64,000 nt of DNA from Bombus terrestris (taxonomy: Eukaryota; Arthropoda; Insecta; Hymenoptera; Apidae), in the NCBI RefSeq assembly GCF_910591885.1, contig NW_025963551.1:1054001-1118000 (forward strand). The letters run 5' to 3'. The position numbers and the translations under genes were made by a program. This document shows, in pieces, positions 50,501 through 62,228 of this stretch; the first letter of the stretch is position 1, and every line of letters begins with the position of its first letter. The notes beneath the pieces are model-generated. The model saw nothing but the letters and a program-made list of their open reading frames with translations. It made no database searches and had not been told where the DNA came from.

Positions 50501-51350
50501 CGCAACCGTTCCGACACGCTCCCAAATTAGGAATAAGTCGCCTCCTTATCGAATAACGCACGCGAGAAGGATTGGTTTTAGTTTAGGCTACAGTTTTCGA
50601 ACGAGAACGGCGAGCGAGGGACGCGTAAAGGTGTGTCACAATCAAACGGTTTGGCACATGGTTGACATTGGAATATTCGCACCAGCCCGAGGAGCCGGAA
50701 GTCTTTATCCTATTGCCTACTGACTAAAGTTTACAGTTTATCAATGGTTTCACATAAATAGTACTATTTCCACATAGTAAAGTGCAATGTGATGTCCGAA
50801 AAGGCTGACAAAATTAGGTAATAACACGAAATATATGCAAGGCAATATAAGTTACATGTATAGCTTGGAAATTGTGATCGTTGCTCGCTCGCTCCGCTCG
50901 CTCGTAAAAATCTAGTCCAACCTCACAACCGTTCCGACACGCTCCCAAATTAGGAATAAGTCGCCTCCTTATCGAATAACGCACGCGAGAAGGATTGGTT
51001 TTAGTTTAGGCTACAGTTTTCGAACGAGAACGGCGAGCGAGGGACGCGTAAAGGTGTGTCACAATCCAACGGTTTGGCACATGGTTGACATTGGAATATT
51101 CGCACCAGCCCGAGGAGCCGGAAGTCTTTATCCTATTGCCTACTGACTAAAGCTTACAGTTTATCAATGGTTTCACATAAATAGTACTATTTCCACATAG
51201 TAAAGTGCAATGTGATGTCCGAAATGGCTGACAAAATTAGGTAATAACACGAAATATATGCAAGGCAATATAAGTTACATGTATAGCTTGGAAATTGTGA
51301 TCGTACCTCGCTCGCCGAGCTCGCTCGAAAAACTCTAGTCCAATCTCGCA
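50501..51350 (+). repeat. Local tandem doubling of one monomer
   Basis: Two adjacent monomers share the rare marks CCCAAATTAGGAATAAG (50,521 and 50,943) and TTTTCGAACGAGAACGG (50,594 and 51,017), 422-423 bp apart. No other pair in the window has both. One monomer was probably duplicated beside itself. Confidence 0.8.
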
Positions 51351-53510
51351 ACCGTTCCGACACGCTCCCAAATTAGAAATAAGTCGCCTCCTTATCGAAT
51401 AACGAACGCGAGAAGGATTGGTTTTAGGTTAGGCTACAGTTTTCGAGCGAGAACGGCGAGCGATGGACACGTAAAGGTGTGTCACAATCCAACGGTTTGG
51501 CACATGGGGACATTGAAATATTCGCACCAGCCCGAGGATCCGGAAGTCTTTATCCTATTGCCTACTGGCAAATGTTTTCAGTTTATCAATAGTTTCACAT
51601 ATATCGTACTATTTCCACATAGTAAAGTGCAATGTGATGTCAGAAATGTCTGACAAAATTGGGTAATAACAAGAAATATATGCAAGGCTATATAAGGTAT
51701 ATATATAGCTTGGAAATTGTGATCGTTGCTCGCTCGCTCCGCTCGCTCGTAAAAATTTAGTCCAATCTGACATCCGATCCGACACATTCGCAAATTTGAA
51801 ATAAGTCGCCTCCACATCGAATGACGAACGCAAGAGGGATGGTTTTAGGTTAGGCTACAGTTTTCGAGCGAGAACGGCGAGCGAGGGACGCGTAAAGGTG
51901 TGTCACAATCCAACGGTTTGGCACATGGGGACATTGAAATATTCGCACCAGCCCGAGGATCCGGAAGGCTTTATCCTATTGCCTACTGACAAAAGTTTTC
52001 AGTTTATCAATAGTTTCACATAAATAGCAATATTTCCACATAGTACAGTGCAACATGGGGTCCGAAATCGCTGACAAAATTAGATAATAACACGACATAT
52101 ATGCAAGGCAATATAAGGTATATGTATAGCTTGGAAATTGTGATCGTTACTCGCTCGCTCCGCTCGCTCGTAAAAATTTAGTCCAATCTCACATCCGATC
52201 CGACACGTTCGCAAACTTGAAATAAGTCGCCTCCTCATTGAATGACGAACGCAAGAGGGATTGGTTTTATGTTAGGCTACAGTTTTCGAGCGAGAACGGC
52301 GAGCGAGGGACGCGTAAAGGTGTGTCACAATCCAACGGTTTGGCACATGGGGACATTGAAATATTCGCACCAGCCCGAGGATCCGGAAGGCTTTATCCTA
52401 TTGCCTACTGACAAAAGTTTTCAGTTTATCAATAGTTTCACATAAATAGCAATATTTCCACATAGTACAGTGCAACATGGGGTCCGAAATCGCTGACAAA
52501 ATTAGGTAATAACACGACATATATGCAAGGCAATATAAGGTATATGTATAGCTTGGAAATTGTGATCGTAGTTCGCACGCTCCGCTCGCTCGAAAAACTC
52601 TAGTCCAATCTCGCAACCGTTCCGACACGCTCCCAAATTAGAAATAAGTCGCCTCCTTATCGAATAACGATCGCGAGAAGGATTGGTTTTAGGTTAGGCT
52701 ACAGTTTTCGAGCGAGAACGGCGAGCGAGGGACGCGTAAAGGTGTGCCACAATCCAACGGTTTGGCACATGGGGACATTGAAATACTCGCACCAGCCCGA
52801 GGATCCGGAAGTCTTTATCCTATTGCCTACTGGCAAATGTTTTCAGTTTATCAATAGTTTCACATATATAGTACTATTTCCACATAGTAAAGTGCAATGT
52901 GATGTCAGAAATGTCTGACAAAATTGGGTAATAACACGAAATATATGCAAGGCTATATAAGGTATATATATAGCTTGGAAATTGTGATCGTTGCTCGCTC
53001 GCTCCGCTCGCTCGTAAAAATTTAGTCCAATCTGACATCCGATCCGACACATTCGCAAATTTGAAATAAGTCGCCTCCACATCGAATGACGAACGCAAGA
53101 GGGATGGTTTTAGGTTAGGCTATAGTTTTCGAGCGAGCACAGCGAGCGAGGGACGCGTAAAGGTGTGTCACAATCCAACGGTTTGGCACATGGGGACATT
53201 GAAATATTCGCACCAGACCGAGGATCCGGAAGGCTTTATCGAATTGCCTACTGGCAAATGTTTTCAGTTTATCAATAGTTTCACATATATAGTACTATTT
53301 CCACATAGTAAAGTGCAAAGTGATGTCAGAAATGTCTGACAAAATTGGGTAATAACACGAAATATATGCAAGGCAATATAAAGTATATATATAGCTTGGA
53401 AATTGTGATCGTTGTGCGCTCGCTCCGCTCGCTCGTAAAAATCTAGTCCAACCTCACAACTGTTCCGACACGTTACCAAATTTGAAATAAGTCGCCTCCA
53501 CATCGAATGA
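51351..53510 (+). repeat. Three-monomer period (1,265 bp) and nested monomer doubling
   Basis: The monomer at about 51,400-51,825 (GCCTACTGGCAAATG, ACATATATCGTAC, GGTATATATATAGC, CAATCTGACATCC) recurs at about 52,665-53,090, 1,265 bp away. Between them two adjacent monomers share GCAACATGGGGTCC at 52,052 and 52,474, a single-monomer doubling. The right arm near 51,306 is rearranged to CCTCGCTCGCCGAGCTCG. Confidence 0.8.
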
Positions 53511-54759
53511 CGAACGCAAGAGGGATTGGTTTTATGTTAGGCTATAGTTTTTCAGCGAGCACAGCGAGCGAGGGACGCGTAAAGGTGTGCCACAATCCAA
53601 CGGTTTGGCACATGGGGACATTGAAATACTCGCACCAACCCGAGGAGCTGGAAGCCTTTATCCTATTGCCTACTGACAAAAGTTTTCAGTTTATCAATAG
53701 TTTCACATAAATAGCAATATTTCCACATAGTACAGTGCAACATGAGGTCCGAAATCGCTGACAAAATTAGGTAATAACACGACATATATGCAAGGCAATA
53801 TAAGGTATATGTATAGCTTGGAAATTGTGATCGTTACTCGCTCGCTCCGCTCGCTCGTAAAAATTTAGTCCAATCTCACATCCGATCCGACACGTTCGCA
53901 AACTTGAAATAAGTCGCCTCCTCATTGAATGACGAACGCAAGAGGGATTGGTTTTATGTTAGGCTACAGTTTTCGAGCGAGAACGGCGAGCGAGGGACGC
54001 GTAAAGGTGTGTCACAATCCAACGGTTTGGCACATGGGGACATTGAACTATTCGCAACAGCCCGAGTATCTGGAAGGCTTTATCCTATTGCCTACTGACG
54101 AAAGTTTTCAGTTTATCAAAAGTTTCACATAAATAGCAATATTTCCACATAGTACAGTGCAACATGAGGTTCGAAATCGCTGACAAAATTAGGTAATAAC
54201 ACGACATATATGCAAGGCAATATAAGGTATATGTATAGCTTGGAAATTGTGATCGTTTTTCGCTCGAAATACTCTAGTCCAACCTCGCAACCGTTCCGAC
54301 ACGCTCCCAAATTAGAAATAAGTCGCCTCCTTATCGAATAACGAACGCGAGAAGGATTGGTTTTAGGTTAGGCTATAGTTTTCGAGCAAGCACAGCGAGC
54401 GAGGGACGCGTAAAGGTGTGCCACAATCCAACGGTTTGGCACATGGGGACATTGAAATATTCGCACCAGCCCTAGGAGCCGGAAGTCTTTATCCTATGGC
54501 CTACTGACAAAAGTTTTCAGTTTATCAATGGTTCCACATAAATAGTACTATTTCCACATAGTAAAGTGCAATGTAATGTCCGAAATGGCTGACAAAATTA
54601 GGTAATAACACGAAATATATGCAAGGCAATATAAGTTACATGTATAGCTTGGAAATTGTGATCGTTGCTCGCTCGCTCCGCTCGCTCGTAAAAATCTAGT
54701 CCAACCTCACAACCGATCCGTCACGTTCCCAAACTAGAAATTAGTCGCCTCCTCATTGA
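53511..54759 (+). repeat. Family B monomers with a shortened right arm
   Basis: About three monomers lie here and no gene. The middle one has lost part of its right arm: GATCGTTTTTCGCTCGAAATACTC near 54,251 replaces the usual long GCTC-rich arm. The unit is therefore shorter, and this deletion is not seen elsewhere in the window. The next monomer has TTTTCGAGCAAGCAC. Confidence 0.82.
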
Positions 54760-56027
54760 ATGACGAACGCAAAAGGGATTGGTTTTAGGTTAGGCTATAG
54801 TTTTCGAGCGAGCACGGCGAGCGAGGGACGCGTAAAGGTGTATCACAATCCAACCGTTTGGCACATGGGGACATTGAATTATTCGCACCAGCCCGAGGAT
54901 CCGGAAGGCTTTATCGAATTGCCTGCTGACTAAAGTTTACAGTTTATAAATAGTTTCACATAAATAGTACTATTTCCACATAGTACAGTGCAACATGAGG
55001 TCCGAAATCGCTGACAAAATTACGTAATAACACGACATATATGCAAGGCAATATAAGGTATATGTATAGCTTGGAAATTGTATCGTTGCTCGCTCGCTCC
55101 GCTCGCTCGAAAGCTCTAGTCCAACCTCACAACCGTTCCGACACGCTCCCAAATTAGAAATAAGTCGCCTCCTTATCGAATAACGCACGCGAGAAGGATT
55201 GGTTTTAGTTTAGGTTACAGTTTTCGAGCGAGAACGGCGAGCGAGGGACGCGTAAAGGTGTGTCACAATCCAACGGTTTGGCACATGGGGACATTGAAAT
55301 ATTCGCACCAGCCCGAGGAGCCGGAAGTCTTTATCCTATTGCCTACTGACAAAAGTTTAGAGTTTATGAATAGTTTCACTTAAATAGTACTATTTCCACA
55401 TAGTAAAGTGCAATGTGATGTCAGAAGTGCCTGACATATTACGTAATATCACGAAATATATGCAAGGCAATATGAGGTATATGTATAGTTTGGAAATTGT
55501 GATCGTTGCTCGCTCGCTCCGCTCGCTCGCAAAAATTTAGTCCAATCTCATAACCGATCCGACACGTTCCCAAACTAGAAATAAGTCGCCTCCTCATTGA
55601 ATGACGAACGCAAGAGGGCTTGGTTTTAGGTTGGGCTATAGTTTTCGAGCGAGAACGGCAGGCGATGGACACGTAGAGGTGTGTCACAATCCAACGGTTT
55701 GGCACATGGTTGACATTGGAATATTCGCACCAGCCCGAGGAGCCGGAAATCTTTATCCTATTGCCTACTGACTAAAGTTTACAGTTTATCAATGGTTTCA
55801 CATAAATAGTACTATTTCCACATAGTAAAGTGCAATGTGATGTCCGAAATGGCTGACAAAATTAGGTAATAACACGAAATATATGCAAGGCAATATAAGT
55901 TACATGTATGTATAGCTTGGAAATTGTGATCGTTGCTCGCTCGCTCCGCTCGCTCGTAAAAATCTAGTCCAACCTCACAACCGATCCGACACGTTCCCGA
56001 ACTTGAAATAAGTCGCCTCCTCATTGA
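54760..56027 (+). repeat. P-Q-R three-monomer cassette, copy 4
   Basis: This matches copy 2 about 25,264 bp away. P has lost two bases after the right arm (TCGAAAGCTC near 55,110), which breaks the antisense frame of the other P copies. R at 55,601 ends with a 4-bp GTAT insertion near 55,906, also seen near 40,301 and 56,331, so its right half resembles the monomer that ends at 40,423. Confidence 0.82.
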
Positions 56028-56804
56028 ATGACGAACGCAAGAGGGATTGGTTTTATGTTAGGCTACAGTTTTCGAGCGAGAACAGCGAGCGAGGGACGCG
56101 TAAAGGTGTGTTACAATCCAACGGTTTGGCACATGGGGACATTGAAACATTCGCACCAGCTCGAGGATCCGGAAGGCTTTATCCTATTGCCTACTGACAA
56201 AAGTTTTCAGTTTATTAATAGTTTCACATAAATAGCAATATTTCCACATAGTACAGTGCAATGTGATGTCCGAAATGGCTGACAAAATTAGGTAATAACA
56301 CGAAATATATGCAAGGCAATATAAGTTACATGTATGTATAGCTTGGAAATTGTGATCGTTGCTCGCTCGCTCCGCTCGCTCGTAAATATCTAGTCCAACC
56401 TCACAACCGATCCGACACATTCCCAAACCAGAAATAAGTCGCCTCCTCATTGAATGACGAACGCAAGAGGGATTGGTTTTAGGTTAGGCTATAGTTTTCG
56501 AGCGAGCACGGCGAGCGAGGGACGCGTAAAGGTGTGTCACAATCCAACGGTTTGGCACATGGGGACATTGAATTATTCGCACCAGCCCGAGGATCCGGAA
56601 GGCTTTATCGAATTGCCTGCTGACTAAAGTTTACAGTTTATAAATAGTTTCACATAAATAGTACTATTTCCACATAGTACAGTGCAACATGAGGTCCGAA
56701 ATCGCTGACAAAATTACGTAATAACACGACATATATGCAAGGCAATATAAGGTATATGTATAGCTTGGAAATTGTATCGTTGCTCGCTCGGTCCGCTCGC
56801 TCGA
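56028..56804 (+). repeat. Family B monomers linking copy 4 of P-Q-R to the seven-monomer block
   Basis: The first monomer has CATTGAAACATTCGCACCAGCTCG as at 40,424, then a GTAT insertion near 56,331. Its central part switches from GTACAGTGCAA to the GTGATGTCCGAAATGG form within a few bases near 56,265, unlike the copy at 40,424. A P-type monomer follows, with an altered right arm CTCGGTCCGCTCG near 56,787. Confidence 0.78.
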
Positions 56805-59776
56805 AAAACTCTAGTCCAACCTCACAACCGTTCCGACACGCTCCCAAATTAGAAATAAGTCGCCTCCTTATCGAATAACGCACGCGAGAAGGATTGGTTT
56901 TAGTTTAGGCTACAGTTTTCGAGAGAGAACGGCGAGCAAGGGACGCGTAAAGGTGTGTCATTATCCAACGGTTTGGCACATGGGGACATTGAAATATTCG
57001 CACCAGCCCGAGGAGCCGGAAGTCTTTATCCCATTGCCTACTGACAAAAGTTTAGAGTTTATCAACAGTTTCACTTAAATAGTACTATTTCCACATAGTA
57101 AAGTGCAATGTGATGTCAGAAGTGCCTGACAAAATTACGTAATATCACGAAATATATGCAAGGCAATATAAGTTACATGTATAGCTTGGAAATTGTGATC
57201 GTTGCTCGCTCGCTCCGCTCGCTCGCAAAAATTTAGTCCAATCTCATAACCGATCCGACACGTTCCCAAACTAGAAATAAGTCGCCTCCTCATTGAATGA
57301 CGAACGCAAGAGGGATTGGTTTTAGGTTAGGCTATAGTTTTCGAGCGAGCACGGCGAGCGAGGGACGCGTAAAGGTGTGTCACAATCCAACGGTTTGGCA
57401 CATGGGGACATTGAAATATTCGCACCAGCCCTAGGAGCCGGAAGTCCTTATCCTATTGCCTACTGACAAAAGATTTCAGTTTATCAATAGTTCCACATAA
57501 ATAGTACTATTTCCACATAGTAAAGTGCAATGTGATGTCCGAAATGGCTGACGAAATTAGGTAATAACACGAAATATATGCAAGGCAATATAAGTTACAT
57601 GTATAGCTTGGAAATTGTGATCGTTGCTCGCTCGCTCCGCTCGCTCGTAAAAATTTAGTCCAATCTCACACCCGATCCGACACGTTCGCAAATTTGAAAT
57701 AAGTCGCTTCCACATCGAATGACGAACGCAAGAGGGAGTGGTTTTAGGTTAGGCTATAGTTTTCGAGCGAGCACAGCGAGCGAGGGACGCGTAAAGGTGT
57801 GTCACAATCCAACGGTTTGGCACACGGGGACATTGAAATATTCGCACCAGACCGAGGATCCGGAAGGCTTTATCGAATTGCCTACTGACAAAAGTTTTCA
57901 GTTTATCAATAGTTTCACATAAATAGCAATATTTCCCCATAGTACAGTGCAACATGAGGTCCGAAATCGCTGACAAAATTAGTAATAACACGACATATAT
58001 GCAAGGCAATATAAGGTATATGTATAGCTTGGAAATTGTGATCGTTACTCGCTCGCTCCGCTCGCTCGTAAAAATTTAGTCCAATCTCACATCCGATCCG
58101 ACACGTTCGCAAATTTGAAATAAGTCGCCTCCACAGCGAATGACGAACGCAAGAGGGATTGGTTTTAGGTTGGGCTATAGTTTTCGAGCGAGAACGGCAG
58201 GCGATGGACACGTAGAGGTGTGTCACAATCCAACGGTTTGGCACATGGGGACATTGAAATATTCGCACCAGCCCGAGGAGCCGGAAGTCTTTATCCTATT
58301 GCCTACTGACAAAAGTTTTGAGTTTATCAATGGTTTCACATAAATAGTACTATTTCCACATAGTAAAGTGCAATGTGATGTCCGAAATTGCTGACAAAAT
58401 TAGGTAATAACACGAAATATATGCAAGGCAATATAAGTTACATGTATACCTTGGAAATTGTGATCGTTGCTCGCTCGCTCCGCTCGCTCGTAAAAATCTA
58501 GTCCAACCTCACAACCGATCCGACACGTTCCCAAACTTGAAATAAGTCGCCTCCTCATTGAATGACGAACGCAAGAGGGATTGGTTTTAGGTTGGGCTAT
58601 AGTTTTCGAGCGAGGGACGCGTAAAGGTGTGCCACAATCCAACGGTTTGGCACATGGGGAAATTGAAATATTCGCACCAGCCCTAGGAGCCGGAAGTCTT
58701 TATCCTATTGCCTACTGACAAAAGTTTTCAGTTTATCAATAGTTCCACATAAATAGTACTATTTCCACATAGTAAAGTGCAATGTGATGTCCGAAATGGC
58801 TGACAAAATTAGGTAATAACACGAAATATATGCAAGGCAATATAAGTTACATGTATAGCTTGGAAATTGTGATCGTTGCTCGCTCGCTCCGCTCGCTCGT
58901 AAAAATTTAGTCCAATCTCACATCCGATCCGACACATTAGCAAATTTGAAACAAGTCGCCTGCACATCGAATGACGAACGCAAGAGGGATGGTTTTAGGT
59001 TAGGCTATAGATTTCGAACAAGCACAGCGAGCGAGGGACGCGTAAAGGTGTGCCACAATCCAACGGTTTGGCACATGGGGACATTGAAATATCCGTACCA
59101 GCCCTAGGAGCCGGAAGTCTTTATCCTATTGCCTACTGACAAAAGTTTTCAGTGTATCAATAGTTCCACATAAATAGTACTATTTCCACATAGTAAAGTG
59201 CAATGTGATGTCCGAAATGGCTGACAAAATTAGGTAATAACACGAAATATATGCAAGTCAATATAAGTTACATGTATAGCTTGGAAATTGTGATCGTTGC
59301 TCGCTCGCTCCGCTCGCTCGTAAAAATCTAGTCCAACCTCACAACCGATCCGACACGTTCCCAAACTAGAAATTAGTCGCCTCCTCATTGAATGACGAAC
59401 GCAAAAGGGATTGGTTTTAGGTTAGGCTATAGTTTTCGAGCGAGCACGGCGAGCGAGGGACGCGTAAAGGTGTGTCACAATCCAACGGTTTGGCACATGG
59501 GGACATTGAATTATTCGCACCAGCCCGAGGATCCGGAAGGCTTTATCGAATTGCCTGCTGACTAAAGTATACAGTTTATAAATTGTTTCACATAAATAGT
59601 ACTATTTCCACATAGTACAGTGCAACATGAGGTCCGAAATCGCTGACAAAATTACGTAATAACACGACATATATGCAAGGCAATATAAGGTATATGTATA
59701 GCTTGGAAATTGTATCGTTGCTCGCTCGCTCCGCTCGCTCGAAAAACTCTAGTCCAACCTCACAACCGTTCCGACA
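56805..59776 (+). repeat. Seven-monomer block, second copy (repeated 19,815 bp away)
   Basis: This is the partner of 36,990-39,961 with the same order of seven monomers and the same length to within a base or so. Scattered single-base differences are visible, for example GAGAGAGAACGG near 56,933, AAAGATTTCAG near 57,470, TTTCGAACAAGC near 59,010 and AAGTATACAG near 59,567. No similar block lies between the two copies as a whole. Confidence 0.85.
57719..58970 (+). repeat. X-Y-Z three-monomer cassette, copy 4 (1,252 bp)
   Basis: This is a near-exact copy of 37,904-39,155 at an offset of 19,815 bp, with the 13-bp deletion at 58,603-58,621. X shows the private change GGCACACGGGGAC near 57,821. 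The order and lengths of the three monomers are unchanged. Confidence 0.87.
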
Positions 59777-60119
59777 CGCTCCCAAATTAGAAATAAGTCG
59801 CCTCCTTATCGAATAACGCACGCGAGAAGGATTGGTTTTAGTTTAGGCTACAGTTTTCGAGCGAGAACGGCGAGCGAGGGACGCGTAAAGGTGTGTCACA
59901 ATCCAACGGTTTGGCACATGGTTGACATTGGAATATTCGCACCAGCCCGAGGAGCCGGAAATCTTTATCCTATTGCCTACTGAATAAAGTTTACAGTTTA
60001 TCAATGGTTTCACATAAATAGTACTATTTCCACATAGTAAAGTGCAATGTGATGTCCGAAATGCCTGACAAAATTAGGTAATAACACGAAATATATGCAA
60101 GGCAATATAAGTTACATGT
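59777..60119 (+). repeat. Short link before the terminal block
   Basis: Less than one monomer long. The stretch starts Q-like (ATAACGCACGCGAGAAGG, TTTTAGTTTAGG), then takes R marks (TGACATTGGAATATTC), with GAATAAAG in place of GACTAAAG near 59,982. No gene. Confidence 0.78.
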
Positions 60120-62228
60120 ATAGCTTGGAAATTGTGATCGTTGCTCGCTCGCCCCGCTCGCTCGTAAAAATCTAGTCCAACCTCACAACCGATCCGACAC
60201 GTTCCCAAACTTGAAATAAGTCGCCTCCTCATTGAATGACGAACGCAAGAGGGATTGGTTTTATGTTAGGCTACAGTTTTCGAGCGAGAACGGCGAGCGA
60301 GGGACGCGTAAAGGTGTGTCATTATCCAACGGTTTGGCACATGGGGACATTGAAATATTCGCACCAGCCCGAGGAGCCTGAAGTCTTTATCCCATTGCCT
60401 ACTGACAAAAGTTTAGAGTTTATCAACAGTTTCACTTAAATAGTACTATTTCCACATAGTAAAGTGCAATGTGATGTCAGAAGTGCCTGACAATATTACG
60501 TAATATCACGAAATATATGCAAGGCAATATGAGGTATATGTATAGTTTGGAAATTGTGATCGTTGCTCGCTCGCTCCGCTCGCTCGTAAAAATTTAGTCC
60601 AATCTCACACCCGATCCGACACGTTCGCAAATTTGAAATAAGTCGCTTCCACATCGAATGACGAACGCAAGAGGGATTGGTTTTATGTTGGGCTATAGTT
60701 CTTGAGCGAGCACAGCGAGCGAGGGACGCGTAAAGGTGTGCCACAATCAAACGGTTTGGCACATGGGGACATTGAAATACTCGCACCAAACCGAAGAGCT
60801 GGAAGTCTTTATCCTATTGCCTACTGACAAAAGTTTTCAGTTTATCAATCGTTTCACATAAATAGCAATATTTCCCCATGGTACAGTGCAACATGAGGTC
60901 CGAAATCGCTGACAAAATTAGTAATAACACGACATATATGCAAGGCAATATAAGGTATATGTATAGCTTGGAAATTGTGATCGTTACTCGCTCGCTCCGC
61001 TCGCTCGTAAAAATTTAGTCCAATCTCACATCCGATCCGACACGTTCGCAAATTTGAAATAAGTCGCCTCCACAGCGAATGACGAACGCAAGAGGGATTG
61101 GTTTTAGGTTGGGCTATAGTTTTCGAGCGAGCACGGCGAGCGAGGGACGCGTAAAGGTGTGTCACAATCCAACGGTTTGGCACATGGGGCATTGAAATAT
61201 TCGCACCAGCCCTAGGAGCCGGAAGTCCTTATCCTATTGCCTACTGACAAATGTTTTCAGTTTATCAATAGTTCCACATAAATAGTACTATTTCCACATA
61301 GTAAAGTGCAATGTGATGTCCGAAATGGCTGACGAAATTAGGTAATAACACGAAATATATGCAAGGCAATATAAGTTACATGTATAGCTTGGAAATTGTG
61401 ATCGTTGCTCGCTCGCTCCGCTCGCTCGTAAAAAGCTAGTCCAACCTCACACCCGATCCGACACGTTCGCAAATTTGAAATAAGTCGCCTCCACATCGAA
61501 TGACGAACGCAAGAGGGATTGGTTTTATGTTAGGCTATAGTTCTTGAGCGAGCACAGCGAGCGAGAGACGCGTAAAGGTGTGCCACAATCCAACGGTTTG
61601 GCACATGGGGACATTGAAATACTCGCACCAACCCGAAGAGCTCGAAGTCTTTATCCTATTGCCTATTGACAAAAGTTTTCAGTTTATCAATAGTTTCACA
61701 TAAATAGCAATATTTCCCCATAGTACAGTGCAACATGAGGTCCGAAATCGCTGACAAAATTACGTAATAACACGACATATATACAAGGCAATATAAGGTA
61801 TATGTATAGCTTGGAAATTGTGATCGTTGTGCGCTCGCTGCGCTCGCTCGTAAAAATCTAGTCCAACCTCACAACTGTTCCGACACGTTACCAAATTTGA
61901 AATAAGTCGCCTCCACATCGAATGACGAACGCAAGAGGGATTGGTTTTAGGTTGGGCTATAGTTTTCTAGCGAGAACGGCAGGCGATGGACACGTAGAGG
62001 TGTGTCACAATCCAACGGTTTGGCACATGGTTGACATTGGAATATTCGCACCAGCCCGAGGAGCCGGACATCTTTATACTATTGCATACTGACAAAAGTT
62101 TTCAATTTATCAATGGTTTCACATAAATAGTACTATTTCCACATAGTAAAGTGCAATGTGATGTCAGAAATGTCTGACAAAATTGGGTAATAACACGAAA
62201 TATATGCAAGGCAATATAAAGTATATGT
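60120..62228 (+). repeat. Terminal five-monomer block, first copy (2,109-bp period)
   Basis: Five monomers with phase points from 60,236 onward: TTTTATGTTAGG with GAGCCTGAAG, then GTTCTTGAGC with CAAACCGAAGAGC, then a GGGGCATTG monomer with one base lost near 61,189, then GAGAGACGCG, then a monomer with the arm GCGCTCGCTGCGCTCGCTCG (61,831-61,850). The whole order is repeated 2,109 bp downstream. Confidence 0.88.

Noticed and set aside
54165..54182. Pol III B-box-like GGTTCGAAATC
   Set aside because: Most monomers read GGTCCGAAATC. The match to the tRNA B box is incomplete and no A box or tRNA fold accompanies it.
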